Shown here piece by piece: positions 10,442 through 22,805 of a DNA stretch of 64,000 bases (position 1 is the stretch's first letter; every line of letters begins with the position of its first letter). The position numbers were made by a program, and so were the translations under genes. The DNA is from Tyto alba (lineage: Eukaryota > Chordata > Aves > Strigiformes > Tytonidae). The notes below the pieces were generated by a model. That model made no database searches, was not told the origin of the DNA, and worked only from the letters and a program-made list of their open reading frames with translations. The stretch spans positions 3,920,001 to 3,984,000 of the forward strand of contig NW_024881278.1 in NCBI RefSeq assembly GCF_018691265.1. The letters run 5' to 3'.

Positions 10442-12975
10442 GGAAAACAACACTCTCCTCTACGTAAGCTCTGCAAATGATGTATTTCAACAAGTACATA
10501 AACTATTTTCAGGGAAGGCAGAAATGGAGTATGGATTCTGACTCCAACAAAGAATTCCTGTGTTCTCTTTTTATCCTTGTTTAAGGGCAGCAAGTCACAG
10601 CATCTTCATAGATAATTTTTTCCGAGTTTCTTTTCCAGCTTTTTTGAGTTTTATACTAAATAACAGCAAGGTGATGGGCAGGAAGGGAAGGCTGCATCAA
10701 ACCAGAACTATGTCAGGAAAAGCTGCAAGGATGGATAGGATTGCTATTATTTGTCCCACAGCAGTGCCTAGAAACCCATGCCACGCTTAATGCTGCCTTT
10801 GGCTAGGTCCAAGGCAAACACACTGCAAGACAGACCCTACCTGCAAGAACACAAATTAGACTGACGCTAATTTAATAGCTTCCAATTGCATATAGATTTG
10901 GAATGAAAATATTTTTTACTTAACTGTTGACTTTTAGCTACTTCAATAGCAGCTCTACCACTTCTGGCAAAGAAATCTTGTCACCAACTTTGAGCAATTT
11001 CCTCCTTCCCTAGTTTTCCTCATTGCCAGCAAAGACATCTGTATTATTTTTACAGTTTCTTGTTTTCCTTGTAAACTGCTGCATTGTGGCAAGCCCTCTC
11101 TCAGCCCTTGGGAAGTTCTGCACTTGAAAAGGTCAGAAACTCTTCCTGTGGCATAGGTACAACTTCTGTTACAGTTAATGAGGGTTAGGTGTCAGAAGTT
11201 CACTTCTCTAGCTTCTTGCCCATTTCCTGTAGCATTTGGGGATGCAATTCATCTTGCTCTAGTGCTTTGTTAACTTTTCACAGTTCTAATTACCTTATTA
11301 TCTGCTTCACTACTCCAGTCAAGCCTTTTTGTTTTCTATATCGCCTTTCAGGGTCCTATTGCTTATTCTTGGGAATATTTTTTTCACCTTTTCTTCCTGT
11401 GTGCAAAAAGCAGCGCAGAGAAACCAAGTGAACTCCCCAGCTCTTGCCCGGCTGCATGCCTGAAGGCACATGCTAATTAGGCACATGCCAGACAGATCAC
11501 ATCTGATGCCTCTTGCTTTGCTCTCTCCAGCTGATTGCCTTTTATCAGCACCTTCAGTCATCCTCAGCTTACTTTCTTTTTCAGGTCTTCGTGTGCCTGT
11601 CACTTCACAAAGAATTATTTTAATAAGAAGTATCTGCAGACAGATGGGATGGAAACAGGTCTGAAAAGGTAGGAAACTGGATACAGTAAGAACCGCAGAG
11701 ATGGTTACATCAGACTCCCAATTCTGCACTTCCATGGCTAAAAAATAAGATAGGCATGCTATCATAAGTATGAAAGGACTCTCTGGAAGGCAGAACATTA
11801 AGGACCCACCAAAAAGACAAGCAATTTCTATTTGCAGTTTAACCCGCTGAAGAGAATTGCTTCCCTTACATCTGCAGAGTTAGATTTAACAAGATCTTCA
11901 GCTCTTCTCTGCTCTGGATTGAAATTCAGTGAAGATGAGCCTGGTCCTTATGAAAGTGGATTCTGGCCACTGGCTCCAGCAGCAAGCATTTCTGATACTG
12001 CCTTCTCGTCACAATTCTCACTTTTAGCCCAGAAAGCTATTTTCTCATTTCTTCCCCAATCCTTCTCTCCCACGCCTTTCTACATCCCCTCCAAATGTGG
12101 CAGTCGGCAGGAAGACCAGGCTTTGGCTCTGTTCTGCCATAAGCCTTCCCTCCTGTGGGATACTGATACTCCTGAGGCATTCAGTACAGCTCCGGCTGAT
12201 TTACTCAGCTTTTGCATTATAAAGCATATACAATAAAAGGCATCTTGGCAAGAAAAAACAGCTACAACTATTCTATCAAAGGCAATTAAACTCACAAGTG
12301 CAAGTCAACAATCTCCTCTCCCCGAAAAAAGGGGAAGAAAGGGATTGGATCCAGCAGACTACAGCCAGCATTTGATTCATCACACCTTTCATGTCCAGCC
12401 ACTGCTGGTAGGCCAGCCAGGGAAACTGCCATGGGGGCAGACCTGCAATGCAGGAGAGAGGAATTCTGAAAATCCAGCCCTATTTTTGGGTGCCAAAATC
12501 CTTCCAGGTTTTCTGAAAGGCAGCTGACACACTGGAAGGTACATCAAGCTGGAGGGAAGGAAGAATTATCTTTTCCTCCTTTTTCCTCTCATTCTGTGTT
12601 GGCTTCCAGCAAGCACTTCTAGCCTCCTGTTCCCATGATTTGTTACTTCTAGACGTTAATTGCACCTATTATTTCTTTCTTCTGTATACTTTTTCATCTG
12701 CTTTCTTTGTCATTATTTTAGTCGTGCAAACATCTGATTTCCTTCCTTGAATCAAAAAGTGTCCTTCCTCTCTTATTCACACAGTTCCAAAACATACATC
12801 TCTGAAAAGCAGCAAGGTTTGGGGGCAGAGGATTTGTTCTTGCATTCTTTGATTTACTTGGGTTTAGTCTTCAATCACCTCCCTCCTGCTCTAGAAGTAG
12901 AATGTTGCTGGGGGGGACCTGTGTGATCAAATCTCTGTCGATGAGAGTACGTTTCCTGCTGGATTCCTCAAAACT

Positions 12976-12996
12976 CACACATACACACACACACAA
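12976..12996 (+). repeat. CA-rich microsatellite
   Basis: CACACATACACACACACACA, one interruption. Confidence 0.85.
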
Positions 12997-13435
12997 AAAT
13001 AATCAAAAGGGAAAGTCCAGGCAAAAATAGGTTTTGATCTTTGGATTAACTGAACAGCATCAGTCCTCTAGGAAGGGAACCAAACAACAGCCTAAGAAAG
13101 CCCTTAAAATAAGTTACAAAGGAAGACAGCCATTAATACAGCAAGGCAGCTGTCCCGGCATGACAGGAGGGAATAAATCAAGCTGGATATGCACCAAAGG
13201 ATGACTGCTGCCACAGAAAGAATTCAGACCTGGAATAAATTACAGGATTTTGATTCCACTCATGGCCAGCATTTCCAAAGCATTCACCACTCACCACTGG
13301 GACCAAACTTTCAAGAAGGGCTCTCAGTTCTCATTTGGGCAAAAAAAAAGAAGTAGCCAAATTTCTCAAAGAACTCAACATCTGGCCGTTTGTTTCCTGC
13401 TTAATGGAACACAGCCTCTAGTGCCCAGGTAGCGA

Positions 13436-13890
13436 AATCATAGAGCCATAGAACAGTTTGGGTAGGATTGGACCTTAAAGATCATCCAGTTCCACCCCCC
13501 CTGCCCCGGGCAGGGCCCCCTTCCCCCAGCCCAGGGGGCTCCCAGCCCCGTCCAACCTGGCCTTGAACCCTTCCAGGGAGGGGGCACCCACAGCTGCTCT
13601 GGGCACCCTGGGCCAGCGCCTCACCCCCTGCACAGGGAACAATTTCTGCCTTATATATAACCTAAATCTGCCCTCCCTCTTTCAATTTAAAATGATTACG
13701 CTCATCCTATCCCCACAGCCCCTGATAGAGAGCCCCTCCCCACCTTCCCTGTAGCCCACTTTAACTACTGTAAAGCCGCTATAAGGTCTTCCCAAAGCCT
13801 TCTCTTCTTCAGGCTGAACCAACCCCAAATCTCTCAGCCTGGCCTCATAAGGGAGGTGCTCCAGCCCCCAATCATCTTCATGACCCTTCC
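13436..13890 (-). mobile_element. CR1 LINE, 5'-truncated 3' fragment
   Basis: The plus strand shows the reverse complement of a CR1 tail. It begins with the terminal octamer repeats, read on the minus strand as TTCTATGG then CTCTATGA. It continues through the familiar segments for 'gaccttaaagatcatccagt', 'ccaacctggccttgaaccc', 'aggctgaaccaaccccaa' and 'ggaggtgctccagcccc'. CR1 is the dominant non-LTR retrotransposon of birds and other sauropsids, and copies are normally cut short at the 5' end, as here. No reverse transcriptase or endonuclease coding remains, so the element is dead. There is no poly-A tail, as expected for CR1. The copy is much more GC-rich than its flanks and diverged from the consensus by scattered substitutions. 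The open frame across 13563-13754 on the plus strand is incidental. The right boundary is uncertain by about 20 bases. Confidence 0.93.
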
Positions 13891-14998
13891 ATTATCTCAG
13901 TGACCTTTTTGCATATTTTAAGACGTTATTTTGTGGCTTGTGCAAATAATGCAGCAGAGTTCATAGATATTTGTGTTGTCTTTCCCACATCTTCACCTCT
14001 CCCATAATACGGGCCCTCAGTGGTCATCTCACAATCAATGGATGGAATAGGTCGAACCCAGCCTCTTCCTGTTACGCGCAAACACCGCAGGACTAAACAG
14101 GGAAAGAAGTCTTTTGATGCGATGCTTAAAGAATAACTGCATTACACCAGAGTGGACTGTGAATAACTTTTGGCTAGAAGAGACCTAGCCCACAGCAGAA
14201 GGAATGGAGAAACTAGTGACTAGTGTACTGGGGAATAAAATCAGAGAGAATTAAAAAATATGGGACTGCCTGTAGCGCCAAATTCTGCAAGTGTCCTTCC
14301 CACGCTCCCAGGGAGCCTGAGGCATGACGGGCTCTGGCACAAAGGATGCCCACCTTAGGGGGACTACTGCGGGTGGGAACTAGAGTGCCACTTGAAAGCT
14401 TGGCAAGGAGGCTGCTTGGCTTGCAAGCCATGGCAGCTAGCCCCCATGGATGAGACAACTGCATGAAAACCCAAAGATGAATTTTGATGGCTTCTCCTTC
14501 TGCAGCTGTCACTGCCGAACAGTAACTGGCTGGCGGCAGTGCCAGCCTCGTAGCAGACAAGATCTTCTGGAGCACTCACATCCTTAACTCCTGCTGGCCT
14601 TCTGGTAAGAAGGAAAGCTAGGTTTATACTTACAGCACTAGCCTAAGATTCAGGAGATAAACATTCACTTTCTGTCTTTGCTAAACCCATGGTAGGACTG
14701 GCACCAGACCAGTAATTTGCACTACGTTTCAGACTCACTTTTACAGGAGGAAAATAATATTTTCCCCTGTCGCAGACTTTGCTTTGTCATTTCAGAGTTA
14801 GCCCGTTTGTTTTTCCAGAATAAGGACTAAATTCTATGCCTGTTTGGAACTTGCTATCTACAAATGAAATAAAAATAGTATCTTAAAAATGTATCAGAAG
14901 AAGCTGTATAACTCAGTACTTTACAAGAACAACACTTTAAATGACAGAGATTTCATTTTTGTGCCAGAATGGGAAATTCATCCAGTTCAGGAACATAC

Positions 14999-15057
14999 CT
15001 CGATGCTGTGAATACGTGCCAGTAATATCTCTGCCATTCCTATGCAAGTTTTTAGTT
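14999..15057 (-). other. Exon-like segment B (59 bases)
   Basis: On the minus strand an acceptor-like TTAATATTGTAG precedes 59 bases ending at a strong donor, ATCGAG|GTATGT. Joined to segment A through a split Glu codon, it reads LKTCIGMAEILLARIHSIE and ends in phase 0. The downstream 32-base segment at 1482-1513 begins in phase 0, so the phases fit, but other exons could lie between. The protein is not recognised. Confidence 0.22.
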
Positions 15058-15336
15058 CTACAATATTAAATAAGGCTCTGATTAAAGATTTATCACAACC
15101 TGTCCCTTTGCATCTGGTGGCTGTGTACTGCAAAGGTAGAGAAGCACGGCAGAAATAAAATTGCTGCTATGATTCCAGCCATGCTTCCTGTGAGTTCCAA
15201 ACTATCTTCTGACACCAAGTTTGCTATGTAATAAAATAGTTATTTCTATTCAAAACTCAAAATGAACCATTAAATTAGTGTATGAAATGAGGAGAGAAGG
15301 GGGTAGGAAAGGTGTTATTTTGTTTGGTGTTTTTTA

Positions 15337-15383
15337 AATAAACATCAATATGAGTAACAGTGTAATTAAAAAAAAAAAAAAAG
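15337..15383 (+). other. AATAAA plus A tract
   Basis: AATAAA at 15337-15342 is followed after 25 bases by 16 A residues. It has the spacing of a retroposed 3' end, but in AT-rich DNA without a GC-rich body upstream it is more likely chance. Confidence 0.12.
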
Positions 15384-15724
15384 TTTCCCAAACTTTACAT
15401 CAAATTTCAAATGACATTTTTGTGAATTTAAAAAAAGTTATTCTACTACAGTGGAGGGATTCGATGCATAAAAATTGTTCAGGAGTAAAAAGATGAACAT
15501 TTTCTCTGATCTTATAAAGTCACTACATTACTAAAAAAACAAAGACCAGATAAAACCAGACTCAAAGGTAGAATAAACTGTCATAGAAGGACCAGACAGA
15601 GCTACAGCCACTGATTAATAAATACCAGGAACTGCATCAAGACGGGAGAGTTGGTACTTCCTTGCACTGCAGTTGTTTTGCACCAGGATCTAACCTTATG
15701 TCAACATAAAAATAACATATTTAC

Positions 15725-15782
15725 CTTTCAATCTGAGGCAATGTTGAAATTTCCCCCCATAATTCCAAACATTTTTCCTGTA
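15725..15782 (-). other. Exon-like segment A (58 bases)
   Basis: On the minus strand a very good acceptor (TTGTGTTTGTTCAATTGCAG) opens a 58-base segment closed by donor GAAAG|GTAAAT. Two frames are open: YRKNVWNYGGKFQHCLRLK+G, and TA+QEKCLELWGEISTLPQIE+AG. Both are phase-compatible with segment B, 670 bases downstream on the same strand. Open frames this short occur by chance most of the time, so the support comes from the splice sites only. Confidence 0.22.
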
Positions 15783-16592
15783 CTGCAATTGAACAAACAC
15801 AAAATTACTATTCTCAAAGCTGGTATGGTTGCTAAGAAAACAACTGTGAAAACCCAGAAGTTCGCAAACAAAATGTTAGAGCAATAAGGGACGTGAAAAC
15901 GCTCAGAAAAGAGACACCCGTTTCTTAGAAGACTAAGATGAAGAAAGGCAGCTGTGGGTAGCTGGTTTAGATGCACTTGGAGACTGTATGGATCTCGTGT
16001 CATCGTTGCCTCCAGGGCTGCCATTAAGTTCACCACACTCCAGAGGTTTCAGTTCGATGCCGCAGAATTTCTATCAGATATTGAACAGCAGTTTTCTGTT
16101 AGAAAATACACACCTCTTGTTCCTCATCTTTACAGAGAGAGCTGATTAAGCTTCTCTCCCAAATTTAATTTAGTACTGCATACTCACAAAATATGTCACA
16201 ATTGTATTTTGTTATAAATCAATAAGGATTATAGGGTATGTAATCAGATCAAAAATGGAGAACACAACTTGCACAGCAGAATCCTGATACAATAAACCTC
16301 CGCATTAAGGGAAAAGGAGGTGCGCTTCTGGCCAGCTTCTATTTGTAGAGGGACAAAGGAGGACAACAACTGCCATTTGTGTTCTGGACAAGGAGGCAGC
16401 AGCAGAATATATGAACCACAAGTATTCTGGCAGTCCATACCAGCACTACCCACTGCTGGCTCTCTGCATTATCCTAAGACTCCAAAATCAATCGCAGCAG
16501 AAGGATTCAACTATTCCAACAGCAACTCTATTGCTCTATTTTACAGCTATGCTATATCAACAATCTCAAAACAACATTACCCTCCTTCCCCA

Positions 16593-16634
16593 CCCCCCCC
16601 CCAAAAAAAAAAACAATAAATATATATATATATA
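16593..16634 (+). repeat. C10 / A11 / (TA)7 compound simple repeat
   Basis: Ten C, eleven A, a short spacer, and seven TA units (16621-16634). Confidence 0.93.
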
Positions 16635-19028
16635 CACAAATTTCTACAGTATTTAAGGAACCTTGGGAAGTCCTATATGAGTGGCAAACCTAATCAGAGC
16701 AGTCAGGAGCTAGTGCCAATTCCCTAAGCATCCACCGGGCTTTCATTCACAGGACCATTCACGCTGTGATGAAAGATGAAGAATTCCAAATGAGATTTGA
16801 GACACATCAGAAAAAACCCTATACTAAATGAAAAGGAAGTACAAAGATAGCACTTACTATTTTTGAGATTCACACCTATTGCTTTCCATTTTATTTTGGT
16901 TTTCCCTGTGTTTAAACATGTCATCCCACACTTACTTAACACCTGTTTAAACACTGTTTAATCACTGGATACTCACTGAATGTATTCTTGTTAAGCAGGA
17001 TTTATGGCACTGACCTGATTAGGCAACAACCATTGGCATTGATAATCATTAGGCTAAGATGGTTCCCTGGGAGATGTCCCAGTAAAAGTGGCTGTCTCAA
17101 TTAAGCACATTGCAATTAAGTGGACTATATCTATAGGGTGATCTCACAAGGAGAACAAGGCATTTCAAATGCCTTTTTTTTATTATTTTTAATACATTTT
17201 TAATGCAAAACTAGTACTTTTGATTGGAGAAGAGACTACTACTTAGAGGTTTCTCTAATAATTCCCTTTTTTGGTAACTACAAACTCTTGTTGCAATGGT
17301 AAAGCTTTCCTCTTCAGTCCCCACAAATCCTGTGGTAGCACATCTCCATGTCTCTGCGTTGCCTGGCCTAAGGGGCAGAGGTTGCACCAAAGGCTCTGCC
17401 AACCAGAGCTGTTGCAAGAAAGACCCCCTTGGCCCAGGGGATGAACAACAGGGAGAACAACTGCGAGGTGTGCAGGGACAGAGGCTACTGCCCGCTGATC
17501 TCTTCTTCAGGTGTTAGCGGAATTGAAAGAAAACGGGTGAACGAGGCTGGGAAATGAAGGAAAACAAGCAAAAGCCTTACGGTCAAAATCGGTTCCGTTT
17601 TTCTGTCAGCAGCCCTCTTTTCTCCAGAGTTTCTTGGAGATGCCAGACCAACCTCCCTGGGCAGGCCTGCATGGCCAAGCTATTTCAGTCCAGCATGCAG
17701 AGGTTGGTCGCGAGCCCCTTCCTTCTATGCACACAACTCTTGTGTGACCTTGGTGAGCTGGCTGGGCAGCACGATGGGCACATGCCAAGAATCCATTTGT
17801 ACTTTGGCTCGTACCCAGTCCTCCCCGCAGCAGCGACATGCATTAGCCCTCCCGCGAGCTGCTGATCTCCAACGCTATCCCAGTCTCCCTGGTATTTAGG
17901 AAAGGCGAGTGTTTATTCCATCATTTGTGGGAAAGAATCATATGGCAGCTGAGCTTACCACTGCGTGAAGAACCTCAGGGGGCACGGTCATTAAGACGTG
18001 GGCTTTCAGCACATCTGAGCCCCGCAGACTGCGTGCCAAATACCCCAGAAACTTTGCAGTGAGGCGTATTTTTAACCTGGCATAAAAGGCTGTCGATGAT
18101 GCATTCCCCATTTCAGGGGGAAGGGAGAGGATGCATAGTCAGAACCCGTACAACTGATTTGCTGCAAGGCCAGTATCTTTACTTCCAACTAAAACCAATG
18201 GGAGCTGTGCTGGGAGGATATAAAGTGCTGCCTAATTTCAAGAAGCCTGTAAAATAATCCTACCTACATGTCTCAAAGTCAAGGGACACGTTCTGCCTCT
18301 GTGCCCTACTTTCTTAATATGCAACTGAGGTGAAAACATATCCTGTGTGACAGTGGTACAGTAAACAGAGATCAATTCTTCATGGCAGTTCTCTTTGATA
18401 CCACAGGGTGAGGTATGCCATATACCATATCACAAGACAATTCACACTGCTGTCATCTGTGCAAAGCTTCACTGTCATGTCCTGTATAATGGATGAATAC
18501 TGGACACCGAGCAATGAGATGAAATCTCTGTCCATTCAGTGACTATCACCTACTGGTTGCTCTGAATGAGGAGGTAGAACCCACAGAAAAGCAAATGGAG
18601 AAACACATAATTAAAGACTGTAACATAATGCATGCACATAAGAAGCCCATAGGTAGGTTTTCAAAGTAACTTCAACTTCTGGCATTTCTAAGCTTTTAAC
18701 TCGCTGACTGATCAATCTTCTTATGCAATTTTAAGTGTTCGGGTTTTTTTTTTTTTCTTTTAATTGAAGAATGTAAGTGAAAGAGTTTGTGTGTACTCAT
18801 AAGTAGTCAGGCAGTCATCCTTCTTTACAGGAAAGATTTGGGGTACACTTACAAGCCACAAAGCATCCATGGCAAATACTTCTCTCCATTTAGGATGTTT
18901 TAATCCTCTCCTGTCTGCTGCATGTGCCCACCAGCACAGCAGCTGTTCTCAACAAAGCACCAGAGCTGACACTCGCCGTATTGTGCCAAATGGATTGTTG
19001 AAATTGAAACTTAAGACTCTAAATCACT

Positions 19029-19052
19029 GGGGGGGGGGGGGGGGGGGGGGGG
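19029..19052 (+). repeat. Uninterrupted run of 24 G
   Basis: Twenty-four G in a row follow AAATCACT and precede AATCACTT. The short AATCACT repeat flanks both ends. Such a run can form intramolecular G-quadruplexes and is prone to sequencing and assembly length errors. Confidence 0.9.
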
Positions 19053-21498
19053 AATCACTTTTAAAATAGGAATTTAATCCTCTAAATCATCAAAATTCTT
19101 GAAAATACTACCCTAAACTTACAGTTTAATCCCCGAACTGTAGGAAAGAGCAAAGCAATGCCCGTAATAAGACAAAACTACTTTTACATTTTTTAGAGAT
19201 ACGGCAGCAAGTTTTCAGTCCCTGGCATCAGGATTCTGGGTAGTTGAAGTTACTGATTCGTACCTCATTTCTGGCAAACTTCATTTAACCAATTGACCTG
19301 ATCTTTCTTTCCCAGATGAGACCAATTAACACAGTAAAAACGCGCTAGGCACACACTCCATCGTTGCTTCCATATGCAAACCAGTGCCATGGAAACAGAG
19401 AAATGCCAGTGCGGTGGTAAGGGCAATCAGCAGTCACCAGATGAGCAGAGAAACAAGGGCTGAGGAAAACAGCTGTCAGCAGGATTACTTAAATAGATTG
19501 CATTTCACAGGACAGCTCAGATTAATACTGCAGTATGGTTTTTAAAAATCAGAACAGAAATTTGTTGCTTCATCATTAGCCACCATGTTATCACTTGCCT
19601 GGCCAGATAACAAAAAGGCAGTGGCACGACCTGCAGTCTGGGGAAATACAGGATTCAGCATTAGCTTTATCTCTTCATTTCAGTAGTCATTTCTACTTAC
19701 TTTCTACAGCTTGTAATTTTACACTTTTTCATGCAATACAACCTAAACAGCTGTTTATTGTTTTCTTTCTCTGTTGTTTCCCAGAGAAAGAAAACAGCAG
19801 CCCCTGTGTACTGTCCTGTCGCACTTTCTGACTTTAACAGCAACAGATAAACCACTTGTGTCAAAGCACAAGCTGGTAGAAACCTTAGCAAATCTGCAAA
19901 TGACCCCGGCTTCCCCAAAGCACTTGAGCAGCGAGGAGGACAGCCTCCCCCTCTAGCTCCACACAGATGCAAACATCTGCTTCTCCCTCCTGCAGGTCCC
20001 TGTGACATCTAACCAAAGACTTCAGGGCAGCCCGCTCCTCTGCTGCTCGACTCCGCTGCCGATCACGCGCGGCGTTGCAGAGCAAGTGTTGAATGCTATC
20101 AGCTCAAAACGGGAGAGAGGGAAATATAATACAGAGGAAATGAGAAGAAAAAGAGGTGACATACGCTGAAGAGGCAGGCAAAGGCCCTGCCAGATGTTCT
20201 CCAGCAAAACGTGCTGTGGGGGTGTCAGCTCTCTCTCTCCACAGACATCTGCCCTGTTGGAAGACAACAGGGTGCTGGGTATGGGAGAGGAGTGAGGTGC
20301 CACGCTCGAGGCACAACCCAGGGCTTTAAGCCAGAAGTGCAGATAAATTTTAGCTATCATGCCAGACTGACTTGCAGCAGCCTCTCCGCCCGTTCTGCTG
20401 TCAGTGAGGTCTTAAACCACCCAAGTTTACTGCAGGAGACCTGTCAGAGCCCGACTGTGCAGTGTGACTCGCATTACAGAAAACATTGCAAACCCCCCTC
20501 TGAGCATAATGGGCTGTGACAGCAGGTGCATCAAGCAAGCTTTTCTAGCCTTATTTATTTATTTGGCAATGTTTGATAACCTTGTAACTAGTCAACTGCT
20601 AATAAACATGAATGCCAAAAATATCAGAGAAATTAGCCGCGTAAGACCTCTCATAACTATTTCACTACTATTTTACCAACGCTGTTGCAAGGTGGTGAGA
20701 ATTTCTAAAGGACTTAGCTTTTTCTGGCTTTGAAAACTCTGCCTTCAGATTAGATGCTGCATATATATTTGAAGTCCCACTAAAGACATTTACTGTCTTC
20801 AAGTTCCAGAGGGCATTCATAATATTTTTGGATTGCCAAAATGAGAGCAAAACACAGGATTTTTTTTTTTTTTCCCTTAAAACCAAACCAAAATGACAAT
20901 CCCCACCACCACCCCAAAGGTCTTCCCAGGGCTTTTCATCTTGAGTGCCCTGAGAACCAAGGCACCCGAGCTCGGTAGCAGCAAGAAAAATAGCCAGAGC
21001 TTATGAAGCCTGACACTGCCTCTCTAACGCTGCTTGGGCTCTACAGAGGCAAGTAAATGCTGTGTTCCAGCACCCTGCAGCTACAGTACCTGTCACAGAG
21101 GTTACCTGCAGCGTGTTGAGAATGACCAGCCAAAGAGAAGGTGGGAGGGGGAAACCCCAAAGCGCACATGCAGTGGTTTGAAGACCTAGGATTTGAAAAC
21201 CAGAGAATTCAGGCGTTTTCATAACCTGGTCCCTAATAAGTGTCTGTTCATTTGAAAACTTCCCTCTCACCAAAAAAAAACAAAAGGGTGATGCTGCCAC
21301 TTCAGCTATATTCCTCATGCCTTCTCCTAAAGTTCTCTAACAACATGTTTATTTAAATACCGCAACAGGAGACTTTTAACCATTTCTATTTATACTAGAG
21401 ACAGAATTCTAGTGAAATGACCAATGGCAAAATTTCAATAATTACTCAACAAATCTGGCTTTTTGAATCAGTCATTTCCTGTTTTGCTCTCACTATAA

Positions 21499-21545
21499 GG
21501 CTGATTCAAACCTCCCCTGAAGCCAATGGAAAGTGATTTCAGCAT
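21499..21545. repeat. Half-copy of the 'TCAATGGGA' dispersed repeat
   Basis: GGCTGATTCAAACCTCCC followed by CTGAAGCCAATGGAAAG matches the left arm of the palindrome at 9873-9940, in the same orientation and with the same spacing. Only one arm is preserved. Confidence 0.4.
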
Positions 21546-22766
21546 TTATCAGACCAAGGTTTCCATATTCTGGAATTCACTGACCCGAGAGACAGAAGTA
21601 GCACTTATTTGCCTAAGAGCTACCCAGCTGAGAGGCTTGTGAAAAAAATCAGTTGCCTGATGAGGAGAAGCCCAGCACTCTTTTTGCTTCCCATTCAGCT
21701 GGTGGACATAAATTGTAATTGGGATGATATTGGTCATCAACAAGAAGAATATGAAAATGCGTAAGCTATCAGCAGTATATTATTTATATTCCAAAAGCAT
21801 CATTTCTTTAAAATCTCTTTAATACTAAGAAAACATACTCTGTAGCAAGTGTCCTAGTTTAACTAAAAATTTTTAAGATATTTTTCCCATTATTAAACGT
21901 ACATGGCTAAGAATAACAAACTTTTTATGACTTCAGATTTTCTATTTGCATTTGCAAATTAAGTGAAGTTAGAAAGTCTAGATTTTTTTGCAAGGAAGCA
22001 TACTAAACACATCAGACTCACCTGGAATGCCACAGAGATTGGGAAGAGCTATCAACCAGCTGTGACCAGGATCATGAAAGACCTCTTATCTGTTTTTAAT
22101 GCAGATTTTTGTTCGAAGCTTTTGAAAACAGTTCTGCACATTTAAGTCTTGGATTTCTAGAAAAAAATGTTTAAAGTTGTTCTGCCAATAAAAATGCTAG
22201 CATTTTATTTATAGAAACTTTGCTCACTTCCTACAGCAGAACAGATAAACTTTAAATTGTGTCATTTAATAATGGGCAATTAAGTAGTATAAATAAATCA
22301 AATGTGAATACAAGCAGCTCAACAGAGCTGAACACACACTGTTCTAATAGAAACAGCACGTTCTCCTAAAACAATCTGACACTTCCTCACATCAAAACTT
22401 TTGACAAACACTTGTCCTCCCTTGTGAATGTTTTTCCTCTCTAGTCATTCAGCAATTCTAGGTTAGTAACATTACTGAGGGTTTTTTCAAATGCTTAAGT
22501 CCCGCAGCAAGGAGAGATGGTTGTTAGGTGTTTCAGATGGGTGTGAATATGTTAACTTCTAGTTACTAGTAGCAATAAACATGAAATTTCTCAGCTTCAT
22601 TCCATACAACTGATGTTTGTCATACCCATAGCCTTAGTTCTCTGTCTACAAACTATTCCACAAGGTTGCATCTGTTATTTTGAAATATCTATTTGCAGAT
22701 GCTACTTTTTGGATTACGCTGTTTTGTTTTAGATTTTAGAGAAATACACTGAAGTGGTTACTGCAA

Positions 22767-22805
22767 CATTTTCTTCTTTTTTCTTTTTTTTTTTTTTTTT
22801 TTTTT
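22767..22805 (+). repeat. T-rich tract with T22
   Basis: TTTTCTTCTTTTTTC leads into 22 uninterrupted T. Read on the minus strand it is an A tail-like tract. Confidence 0.95.

Larger units (their letters stand above)
1..13435. other. Non-coding AT-rich DNA, left block
   Basis: No gene can be supported. Open frames are short, overlap on both strands and share no recognisable motif. Apart from the separately listed simple repeats, palindromes and exon-like segments, the block has modest GC-richer patches near 5140-5340 and 7000-7200 and otherwise unstructured AT-rich sequence. No tRNA, snRNA or rRNA pattern was seen. Confidence 0.75.

Noticed and set aside
11319..11798. 159-codon minus-strand open frame, the longest in the window
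   Set aside because: It overlaps plus-strand frames, has no recognisable domain and mixed composition. One frame of this length is expected by chance in 64 kb.
13563..13754. Plus-strand frame inside the CR1 copy
   Set aside because: It is the antisense of the CR1 3' tail, not a gene.
16769..16850. GTGATGA as a C box of a C/D snoRNA
   Set aside because: No CUGA box at suitable distance and no terminal stem.
16849..16954. Minus-strand GTAAGT donor with an open frame
   Set aside because: No pyrimidine-rich acceptor upstream on that strand.
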